From positions 310,505 to 374,504 of the forward strand of contig DEVL01000003.1 of assembly GCA_002363385.1 (NCBI GenBank): a stretch of 64,000 nt of DNA, given 5' to 3'. The translations under genes were made by a program, and so were the position numbers. The notes beneath the pieces are model-generated. The model was not told the DNA's origin, searched no databases, and saw only the letters and a list, made by a program, of their open reading frames with translations. This document shows, piece after piece, positions 36,846 through 43,972 of the stretch (positions are counted from its first letter, which is position 1; each line of letters starts with the position of its first letter). This DNA is from Stenotrophomonas maltophilia. Lineage in GTDB: Bacteria; Pseudomonadota; Gammaproteobacteria; Xanthomonadales; Xanthomonadaceae.

Positions 36846-38226
36846 CCGGCGCGGCCGCGGTCGGCGCGCGGTAGCCGACGGTATCGCCCATCAGCCGGTC
36901 ATGCAGTGTCATGACCGCGCGGCCGTCGTCGGCAGTGGCGAAGCTCAGTGCATCCAGACCGCCATCCAGGTAGTAGCGGTCATCGGTGCCGGGGCTGACC
37001 GCGACCGGTTCCTCACCCTCGCCCTGGCGAAGCAACTGCAGGTGACCATCGACCAGCGACAGCACCCGCACGTCATCCTCGGCCAGCACGTAGCGGCCGA
37101 GCCAGACGGCGTCCTTCGCACTGGGCGCCACGGTGGCCGCATACGGGACGTCGGCGGCAATCGCGGCCAGCCGTACGGTCAACGTGGTCGGATCGAGAAA
37201 CTCCGCATTGGTCAGCACCGTGGCGAACACATCCGGTGCCTTGAGCTGCACCACGTAGCTGTTGAAGCCGTTGATGAAGCCACCATGCTCCACATCGGCC
37301 ACGCCCTGCACCTGGCCGATGATCCAGCCGAAGCCGTATGGCGATGCTTTGCCGTCGGCCAGCACGGTCTTGCTCATGGCCTGCGCCAGCAACGCGGCGG
37401 GAACGAGGGTGCCGTCGCGCAGTGCCTGATGCCAGCGTGCCAGATCGTCTACCGTGCTGATCAGGCCACCCGCGCCCTGGGGCTGCGTCATGCTGATGAA
37501 GTCTGCGTTCTGCAGCACGCCCTGCGCTTTCCGATAGCCATGCGCACGGCCCGGGATGATGGCCAGGTGGGTGTCATAGCGGGTGTGCTGCATACCCAGC
37601 GGCTGGAAGATCGCCTGCTGCATGTACTCGGCATAGGACTGGCCGGACAGGCGCTGGATCAGGTGGGTCAGCACGATGTAGTTGGAGTTGCTGTAGCGGA
37701 ACCGCGTGCCGGAGGCGAACTCCAGCGGCAGATCCTTGAAGTAGCCGATCAGGCTGAGCGCATCGGCGTCCTCGCGGCGCGCGGCGCGCGACGCCGGAAT
37801 GCTGCTGACGTTCTTGATGCCGGAGGTATGGGTGAGCAGCTGTTGCACCGTCACCTTGCCCATGGGGCCGGCGAGTGCCGGGTCCAGTGTGTCCAGCGGG
37901 GTTTCCAGCCGCAGCTTGCCGGCCTGCACCAACTGCATCACGGCCACCGCAGTGAACTGCTTGGTCACAGAGGCCAGCCGCAGCGTGGCGTCCGGTCGCA
38001 TCGCCACGCCATTCTCGATATCGGCCATGCCGTAGGCCCGGCGCAGCAGGACCTGGTCGCCCTGGGTCACCAGGACCACGCCGCCCGGCTGCTGGCCCTT
38101 GAAGAACGCATCGGCCTCGCGGACCAGCGCCGCGGTCCGGTCCGTGGCCGGGGCAGCGTTCCTTGCCGCGGTCGGGCCGCTCATCACCAGCGCCGATGCC
38201 ATCAGCACAATACCCAGAATCTTCAT
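36823..38226 (-). CDS. Serine hydrolase of the class C beta-lactamase-related family
   Basis: The 467-residue exported product has a signal peptide (MKILGIVLMASALVMSGPTAA), SVTK (catalytic Ser and Lys), YSNSNY (the Tyr-x-Asn element) and HGG near the C-terminus, as in the beta-lactamase/D-Ala-D-Ala peptidase/esterase group. A C-terminal extension of about 120 residues (SAKDAVWLGRYVLAEDDVRVLSL) looks like a lipocalin-like add-on common here. It overlaps the LytTR gene by 23 bp on the opposite strand. Antibiotic resistance cannot be assumed, since most family members are esterases or peptidases. Confidence 0.85.
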   Translation of the reverse strand: MKILGIVLMASALVMSGPTAARNAAPATDRTAALVREADAFFKGQQPGGVVLVTQGDQVLLRRAYGMADIENGVAMRPDATLRLASVTKQFTAVAVMQLVQAGKLRLETPLDTLDPALAGPMGKVTVQQLLTHTSGIKNVSSIPASRAARREDADALSLIGYFKDLPLEFASGTRFRYSNSNYIVLTHLIQRLSGQSYAEYMQQAIFQPLGMQHTRYDTHLAIIPGRAHGYRKAQGVLQNADFISMTQPQGAGGLISTVDDLARWHQALRDGTLVPAALLAQAMSKTVLADGKASPYGFGWIIGQVQGVADVEHGGFINGFNSYVVQLKAPDVFATVLTNAEFLDPTTLTVRLAAIAADVPYAATVAPSAKDAVWLGRYVLAEDDVRVLSLVDGHLQLLRQGEGEEPVAVSPGTDDRYYLDGGLDALSFATADDGRAVMTLHDRLMGDTVGYRAPTAAAPATGSAHP

Positions 38227-38341
38227 GCGTCCTCTCCTTCAGTAGATGGGAGAAGCGTAGGGGCGGCCCTGCGAGTACATGGAGCGATATATGACCTGCG
38301 GTCAGGCGACCGATCCAGTGGCGGCCAGACAGGATGAGCGG

Positions 38342-38938
38342 TCAGTGCGGTGAGATGACCCGCAGCCCACGCAGCAGCAGGTCCAGCGCGGTCACGCTCT
38401 GTGCCAGCCGCGCATCGCCATCGTCGCCATCGGCGATCCAGAACGCCGCCTCGGCCAAGCTGCCGTACACCAGCGAGGCGAGGGCCTGCGGGTTGGCCTC
38501 GGCGACCACGCCCTGATCGATCAGGCAGGCGAGCAGGCGCTGCATGGAATCGATGCAGTGGCGCTGCGATTCCGGCGAGGCACCGCCCAGTACCGCGCGC
38601 GCGTCGCGCAGGACGATGCGCTGGATGGTCGGCTCCAGCGCCATCTCCAGATACCCGATGCAGCGCAGACGAAAGCCCGCCCACGGATCCTCGGCGGCGT
38701 CGGAGATGGCCTTGAGGCGGTCATCCATCTCGGCGTCGATCTGATCGACGACGGCCGCGAGCAGGCCCTGCTTGTCGCCGAAGTGGTGATACAGCGCGCC
38801 ACGGGTGAGCCCGGCCTGCGCGGTGAGATCGTCCATGGAGGTCTCGGCGTAGCCACGCGCGCTGAACACCGCGCGGGCGGTGGCCAGCAGCGTGGCACGG
38901 GTCTGCTCCATGTCGGCGCGGGTGCGGCGAACCATCAT
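38342..38938 (-). CDS. TetR-family repressor
   Basis: The 198-residue regulator has an N-terminal HTH (TLLATARAVFSARGYAETSMDDLTAQAGLTRGALYHHFGDKQGLL). Start ATG 38938 (or 38935) is preceded by AAGGAG; an in-frame TTG at 38941 is not used. It diverges from an MFS gene, with three operator-like palindromes between, so it most likely represses both. Confidence 0.92.
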   Translation of the reverse strand: MMVRRTRADMEQTRATLLATARAVFSARGYAETSMDDLTAQAGLTRGALYHHFGDKQGLLAAVVDQIDAEMDDRLKAISDAAEDPWAGFRLRCIGYLEMALEPTIQRIVLRDARAVLGGASPESQRHCIDSMQRLLACLIDQGVVAEANPQALASLVYGSLAEAAFWIADGDDGDARLAQSVTALDLLLRGLRVISPH

Positions 38939-38947
38939 CAACTCCTT

Positions 38948-39018
38948 ACATACGGGACGGATGATTGTTTACATCCGGTGCGTATGTATATAGGATTTTA
39001 AACATACGATGTGTATGT
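38948..39018. promoter_or_regulatory. Three 17-bp operator-like palindromes for the TetR regulator
   Basis: ACATACGATGTGTATGT (39002-39018) is a perfect 6-5-6 inverted repeat. ACATCCGGTGCGTATGT (38971-38987) matches with one mismatch, and ACATACGGGACGGATGA (38948-38964) is weaker. Site 2 fills the spacer of the MFS promoter, site 3 ends two bases before its GTG, and site 1 overlaps the leader of the TetR gene, all consistent with dual repression. Confidence 0.65.
38965..38992 (+). promoter_or_regulatory. Promoter of the MFS gene
   Basis: TTGTTT (38965-38970), a 16-bp spacer and TATATA (38987-38992). The spacer is occupied by the second TetR-site palindrome. Confidence 0.55.
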
Positions 39019-39020
39019 AA

Positions 39021-40244
39021 GTGGCGCAGAAGGCAGTGCACAGAACCGTGATTAACCCCCCCTTTTCCGGGCGACAGCCCGATGCACGCCACCCCTGGTG
39101 GGCGGTCACCGCCGTGAGCCTGGCCACGTTCTCGGTCGTGACCACCGAGATGCTCCCGGTCGGCCTGCTGACCCCGATCGCCGACGCCCTGCAGACGAGC
39201 ACCGGCACGGCAGGCCTGATGGTCTCGCTGCCGGCGTTGCTGGCGGCGTTGTTCGCCCCGCTCGTGGTCATCGCCTCCGGCCGGCTGGACCGACGCACGC
39301 TGCTGTGCGGGCTGCTGGGGCTGCTGGTGATCGCCAATCTGGGCGCGGCCTTTGCACCCACGCTGGGCTGGATGCTGGCGGCGCGCGTGCTGGTCGGGTT
39401 GTGCATGGGCGGCATCTGGGCGATTGCCGGCGGGCTGGCCATGCGGCTCGTGCCGACGCGATCCGTTGGGCTGGCCACCTCGCTCATCTTCGGCGGCGTG
39501 GCGGCGGCCTCGGTGCTGGGCGTTCCCCTCGGCACGTTGATCGGTGAGCTGTTGGGATGGCGCTGGGCATTCGCCAGCATGGCCCTGCTCAGCGCGGTGG
39601 TATGGGCACTGCATCTGGCCGTCGTGCCCGGGCTGCCGTCGACCCATACCACCACCGTGCGCCAGTTCGGTGAGCAGCTGGGCAACCCGGGGCTGCAGCT
39701 CGGGTTGCTGCTGACCTTGCTGCTGGTCGCCGGGCACTTCATTGCCTTCACCTTCGTGCGGCCACTGCTCATGACAGTCTCCGGATTCGACGCGCGCTGG
39801 GTGGGGCTGTTGTTGTTCGGCTACGGCGCTGCCGGGATGGCCGGGAATTTCCTCGCGGGCATCGTGGCGGCGAGATACACGGCACCGACGGTGTTGCTCA
39901 TCGCAGCGGGCCTGCTGCTGGCGCCGCTGCTGTTCCTGTCCATCGGCGATGCGCGTGCCGGCGGTGCCATCGCGCTGATCGCGTGGGGGCTGGCCTACGG
40001 CGGCGTCTCGGTCGGGTTGATGACGTGGATGATGAAGGCTGCGCCCCGCGCGGTGGAGGTGGCTTCCGCGCTCTACGTCGGCGTCTTCAACATCGGGATC
40101 GCATCGGGCGCATGGCTGGGCGGTCAGGCGCTCGACCGGCAGGGGCTCAGTGCCAACCTCTGCCTGGCCGGTGGCTTCGCGGCGACCGCGGTGCTGGTGT
40201 GCGTTGTGGGGCGCGGGCTGCAACGACCCGCCCGGGTGATCTGA
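39021..40244 (+). CDS. MFS exporter regulated by the adjacent TetR
   Basis: The 407-residue 12-helix transporter begins, after a short cytosolic lead, with AVSLATFSVVTTEMLPVGLLTPIA, and shows GLCMGGIWAIAGGLA and GDARAGG; it is an AraJ/NepI-like DHA1 exporter. GTG 39021 is the most upstream start; an internal GTG at 39048 is possible and no strong Shine-Dalgarno site decides. TetR/MFS pairing suggests an inducible efflux pump, but the substrate is unknown. Confidence 0.85.
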   Translation: MAQKAVHRTVINPPFSGRQPDARHPWWAVTAVSLATFSVVTTEMLPVGLLTPIADALQTSTGTAGLMVSLPALLAALFAPLVVIASGRLDRRTLLCGLLGLLVIANLGAAFAPTLGWMLAARVLVGLCMGGIWAIAGGLAMRLVPTRSVGLATSLIFGGVAAASVLGVPLGTLIGELLGWRWAFASMALLSAVVWALHLAVVPGLPSTHTTTVRQFGEQLGNPGLQLGLLLTLLLVAGHFIAFTFVRPLLMTVSGFDARWVGLLLFGYGAAGMAGNFLAGIVAARYTAPTVLLIAAGLLLAPLLFLSIGDARAGGAIALIAWGLAYGGVSVGLMTWMMKAAPRAVEVASALYVGVFNIGIASGAWLGGQALDRQGLSANLCLAGGFAATAVLVCVVGRGLQRPARVI

Positions 40245-40325
40245 GCCGGGGCGGGCATGCCGCGCCGATGCGTTGACACGCCCCGGATGTGCCATGCTGC
40301 GGAACATCCAACCAGGAACGCTGCC

Positions 40326-40442
40326 ATGGCCAAGGGCCTGAACAAGCAGAAAGAAACGAAAAAGAAGCCTGCCAAGACGGCGAAGGAAAAGAAGGCCGAG
40401 AAGAACGAAAAGAAGACCACCCGCGGTTTCGCACCGGTCTGA
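40326..40442 (+). CDS. Very basic 38-residue protein
   Basis: A Lys-rich product starts MAKGLNKQKETKKKPAKTAK and ends TTRGFAPV, with 16 Lys in 38 residues. ATG 40326 is preceded by AGGAA at proper spacing. Composition suggests a nucleic-acid or ribosome contact, but function is unknown. It follows the MFS gene by 81 bp. Confidence 0.65.
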   Translation: MAKGLNKQKETKKKPAKTAKEKKAEKNEKKTTRGFAPV

Positions 40443-40457
40443 TCGATCCTGGCACGT

Positions 40458-40631
40458 CTAGAGCGTGCTGGAATCCACAAGCTGGCGACCGGCCTGGGTC
40501 AGGTCGATGTCGCCATCTTCGGCCTGGGCTGCATAGCCGGCCTTCACCGCCCAGTTGGCGTCCTCGTCACTGACCGGCCGCGTGGCATTGATGTCATCGA
40601 GGATACGGCGCTGTTCGTCGGTCAATGGCAT
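40458..40631 (-). CDS. Small acidic protein, unknown
   Basis: A 57-residue product starts MPLTDEQRRILDDINATRPVSDED and continues NWAVKAGYAAQAEDGDIDLTQAGRQLVD, a small helical cytosolic protein by appearance. ATG 40631 is chosen because the upstream in-frame extension is arginine-rich and uninformative. It follows a tiny membrane-protein gene by 25 bp, so the two may form an operon. Confidence 0.6.
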   Translation of the reverse strand: MPLTDEQRRILDDINATRPVSDEDANWAVKAGYAAQAEDGDIDLTQAGRQLVDSSTL

Positions 40632-40656
40632 TCGGCGGTCCTCCGGGCAGCGTCGC

Positions 40657-40797
40657 TCATGGCGTGGGGGCATCCACGCTGATCACGCGCTGGGCCAGCC
40701 GGGCGCGTTTGGCCCGCCGATGATTCACCCACCACACCAGCCCCGGCAGGCCGTAGAGCAGTGCACCGGCGAGCAGGAAGATTTTCAAGGCGGTCAT
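40657..40797 (-). CDS. 46-residue single-pass membrane protein
   Basis: The product has one transmembrane helix (LKIFLLAGALLYGLPGLVWWV) followed by a basic tail (NHRRAKRARLAQRV), so the C-terminus is probably cytosolic. ATG 40797 is preceded by GGAGAG at good spacing, which supports translation. Function is unknown. Confidence 0.6.
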   Translation of the reverse strand: MTALKIFLLAGALLYGLPGLVWWVNHRRAKRARLAQRVISVDAPTP

Positions 40798-41259
40798 GGC
40801 GGTTTCTCTCCGTGCGGTATGTCGTTGGTGCGTCGTGATCGGCCCGCGGTACGGTGGCGCGCACCGGCTCCTGCAGCAGCCCCGGCCGCGACCCCAACGC
40901 TAGTTCAGCGCAATCGCCGTGAAGGCGCTGTCCCTTCCTTCACCGCCGCACGTTCATGCGCCGCAGGGCCGCTGGCGGAGCCACTCTCTCACGACGAGCA
41001 GGAATGGAGGCTTCACCCGCGGGCAACGCCGGACTGGGTCGAGTTGGCGGGTGGCCGGTTCGCTCCTGCGTCCGACGCTAGGTCATGGCTTGTGAGGATC
41101 GACATGCAGCGCGGTGTTCATCTTTCGATCTGGCGAAGCAGGGCCTCCACAGAGGGTGATTAAGGGGGCAGGTGGGAGCCAATGCCCTTATGATCATCGG
41201 CGCTGGTCAGTAATGCTTGTCGGCTGGCCCACGTTCCCTCGCCGTACAAGGACTGTACT
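40798..41259. other. Intergenic region before the CocE-type gene
   Basis: A 462-bp stretch with no convincing gene on either strand. Its right part is less GC-rich than neighbours and presumably carries the promoter of the hydrolase gene; no clear operator was identified. Confidence 0.5.
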
Positions 41260-43605
41260 TTGGCTGCCATTACCCGCCCTCCTCTGCGTCGCCGCGCTTC
41301 CGCATGGGGCCTATGCTCCTGCCTGTTTCTCGCCTTGGTAATGGGACCTGTCCAAGCAAAGGCGGATGCCGCACTTGTGGCCTGGCCGGCAGGTATCTCA
41401 GGTGCGCCAGAGCGAATGGACGCAGATCTAGCGGAGCTTGCGTGCGCGTTGCTGCAGAAGGATCCCGCCGAGGCAGCATCACTCACGGAGGCACAGCGCA
41501 GCCAACTCCATCTGGTCGCGGGGCGCTACCCGGACGCATCGCGCTCGATACACGCGCTGATGGGTGCGTTAGTTGAAAACGGGGAGGCAGCCCGCGCCCA
41601 GCGGTGGGTGCCATATCTGTTGCTGGCTCAAGCAGAAACTGGGTCTTTCAGCGATGCAGGTGCCAGTTATGCAGCTGCATTCCGCGCTTGGTTCGCCACG
41701 CTGGATGACATGGCTGCCGTACAGACGCACTACTGGTTCGTTGCCGACCTGCCCAGCGCGAATGATCGGTTGCGCCAAGCCATCGTGGCACACGCAGGGC
41801 AGGCCGCCATCGCGCGGGCGGATGCACTCGAGTTGATTCGTCAGGCGGCCTTCGTAAAGACCTACCGAATGGCCGAACGTTTTTCGCCCGCGCTGATTCG
41901 AGAAGACGAGAGCAGACGGTTCCTAATTGACGACAAAGCAATGATTGCCGCCGACCGGGGCGTGTTCCTTTCCGCGCACGTGGCTCGCCCGCGCAGGACT
42001 TCCCGTGCTGCGCTGCCGGCCGCAATGGTATTCACCATCTACGCCGACCCCGTACAGAATCGGAACGAGGCGGTGCAGGCGGCCGCACGGGGATACGCTG
42101 GCGTCGTGGTCGACGCGCGCGGAAAACGATTGGGCAATGGACCAATCGTCCCGTACGAACACGATGGCGAAGATGCGAACGCGGCCATCGACTGGATCAG
42201 CCGACAGCCTTGGAATGACGGTCGCGTGGTGATGTATGGCGGCAGTTACTCGGGGTTCGCCGCGTGGGCGGCGGCTAGCTACAGGCATCCCGCACTGAAG
42301 GCGATCGCGCCCTATGTGGCTGCGATTCCAGGCCTCGGATTGCCGATGGAGAACAACATCTTCCTGACCGCCAACTACGCATGGCCGTTCTATGTTGCCA
42401 GCAACCGACTGCTCGACAAGGAGATTTATGGCCAGCGCGAGCGGTGGAACCTCTTGAGCGATGCCTGGTACAAGAGTGGTCGTGCCTTCAGCGAGATTGA
42501 CCAAGTGGATGGCATGCCCAACCACTGGCTCCAGCGCTGGTTGCACCATCCCGACTACGATGCGTACTGGCAGGCCATGGTGCCTCACGGGGTGCAGTTT
42601 GCTGGTATCACTGTGCCAGCGTTGTCGATCACTGGTTACTACGATGACGGCCAGATCTCTGCGCTGCAGTACGTCAAGGAGCATATCCGATACCTCCCGG
42701 CAGCCAACCACCGTCTACTCATCGGTCCGTACGATCATTTTGGCGCGCAGGCGGCGAGCAAGCCCATGCAGTTGCGGGGCTACACGTTGGATGCTTCGGC
42801 GCAGTTCGATACCCAGGCCCTCACCTTCCAGTGGTTCGATCATGTCCTGGCTGGTGCGCCGCTTCCGGCGCTGCTTTCGGGCCGGGTCAACTACCAGCTG
42901 ATGGGCGCCGATCAGTGGCGGCACGCGGACTCGCTTGCTGAAGCGGGAGGTGATCAGGTGGCCCTGCATCTGTCACACGATGGCGAGGGAGACCGTTATC
43001 CTTTGACTCGCCAAGCACCCCGGCGTGCTGGATACCTCCGTCAGACGGTCGATCTTTCCGACCGCACTGCGCCGGTGCACAGCTATTATCCTTGGCCCAT
43101 CGTCCAGGATGATGTGCCCGCCGAGAGCGGCCTGAGCTTTGTCAGCGCGCAGTTTGAGCAGGCCACCGACATCGTCGGAAGTTTTTCAGGGGATCTGAAG
43201 ATCCGCATCAACAAGCGCGACGTCGACCTCGGTATTTCGCTGTATGAAGTGATGCTCGATGGACGTCGCATGCAACTGAGCTACTACATCGGCAGGGCAA
43301 GCTATGCGCAGGACATGACCAAGCGCAGACTGCTTACGCCTGGGAAGTGGACGCGGCTGTCATTCGATCGCACCCGCATGACCGGGCGTCGCATGGCTGC
43401 AGGAAGCCGTCTGCTGGTGATTGTGGATGTGCTACGCGGACCGGGCCAACAGGTCAACTACGGGACCGGACGCGACGTGAGTAACGAGTCCGTTGCCGAT
43501 GCGGGTGAACCACTACGCATCGACTGGCATTCAGACAGCGTTATCCGGGTGCCGTTGCGGGTCGCGCTTGGCCCGTCCTCCGCGTCGGAAAGCAGTCCGC
43601 GATAG
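41260..43605 (+). CDS. Secreted CocE/NonD-family hydrolase
   Basis: The 781-residue exported enzyme has a signal peptide (WGLCSCLFLALVMGPVQA), an unusual N-terminal helical region of about 200 residues, then an X-Pro dipeptidyl-peptidase/CocE-type alpha/beta hydrolase core: VVVDARGKRLGNG, nucleophile elbow MYGGSYSGFAAW, acid TGYYDDGQ, His in IGPYDHFG, and a C-terminal jelly-roll (FSGDLKIRINKRDVDLGISLYE). The start is TTG 41260 with AAGGA eight nt upstream. Codon use is looser than in surrounding genes, hinting at later arrival. It could be an ester or peptide hydrolase. Confidence 0.85.
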   Translation: MAAITRPPLRRRASAWGLCSCLFLALVMGPVQAKADAALVAWPAGISGAPERMDADLAELACALLQKDPAEAASLTEAQRSQLHLVAGRYPDASRSIHALMGALVENGEAARAQRWVPYLLLAQAETGSFSDAGASYAAAFRAWFATLDDMAAVQTHYWFVADLPSANDRLRQAIVAHAGQAAIARADALELIRQAAFVKTYRMAERFSPALIREDESRRFLIDDKAMIAADRGVFLSAHVARPRRTSRAALPAAMVFTIYADPVQNRNEAVQAAARGYAGVVVDARGKRLGNGPIVPYEHDGEDANAAIDWISRQPWNDGRVVMYGGSYSGFAAWAAASYRHPALKAIAPYVAAIPGLGLPMENNIFLTANYAWPFYVASNRLLDKEIYGQRERWNLLSDAWYKSGRAFSEIDQVDGMPNHWLQRWLHHPDYDAYWQAMVPHGVQFAGITVPALSITGYYDDGQISALQYVKEHIRYLPAANHRLLIGPYDHFGAQAASKPMQLRGYTLDASAQFDTQALTFQWFDHVLAGAPLPALLSGRVNYQLMGADQWRHADSLAEAGGDQVALHLSHDGEGDRYPLTRQAPRRAGYLRQTVDLSDRTAPVHSYYPWPIVQDDVPAESGLSFVSAQFEQATDIVGSFSGDLKIRINKRDVDLGISLYEVMLDGRRMQLSYYIGRASYAQDMTKRRLLTPGKWTRLSFDRTRMTGRRMAAGSRLLVIVDVLRGPGQQVNYGTGRDVSNESVADAGEPLRIDWHSDSVIRVPLRVALGPSSASESSPR

Positions 43606-43972
43606 CGCCGCCTGGGCGCCACACCTATCCCCGACCAGCCACGGATGCAGCCACGGGGCGCTCGTCGTCGGTCCTTCATCACTTCGTCGTCTGGCGCGCT
43701 TACAACGGGAGCCGTTGGCGACGCCATGGCCGCTTGTTGAGAGCGCCCTAAAGTTCCTCCCAAAGCCGCCGATACCGGCGCGCCCTTCCGCCTGGAGTAC
43801 GTGATGTAGGCCATCCCGCCAGGCCTCCCTTCTGGGCGAAGCGGTGAATGCCTTCGTCGTGACACAACCGCCGCCGGCGCGTGTGCGCGCAACGGCCTGA
43901 GGCCGCGTCAAGGGCTCGCTCACCAGTCTTCACCGCCGGTGAGCTGGCGCTGTGGTTCGCTATTGTCCACCT
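43606..43972. other. Intergenic region without recognised gene
   Basis: A 367-bp gap between the CocE-type gene and uvrA-like gene. Frames on both strands are open for up to 130 codons but have no start, ribosome site or family pattern that I recognise; decay remnants are possible. The last 50 bp presumably hold the uvrA-like promoter. Confidence 0.4.

Noticed and set aside
36841..36880. GTAG near the end of the LytTR gene as a REP element
   Set aside because: No palindromic stem follows; it is coding sequence of the opposite-strand hydrolase.
38946..40307. Long minus-strand frame opposite the MFS exporter
   Set aside because: Shadow of an MFS gene with clear transmembrane pattern and starts.
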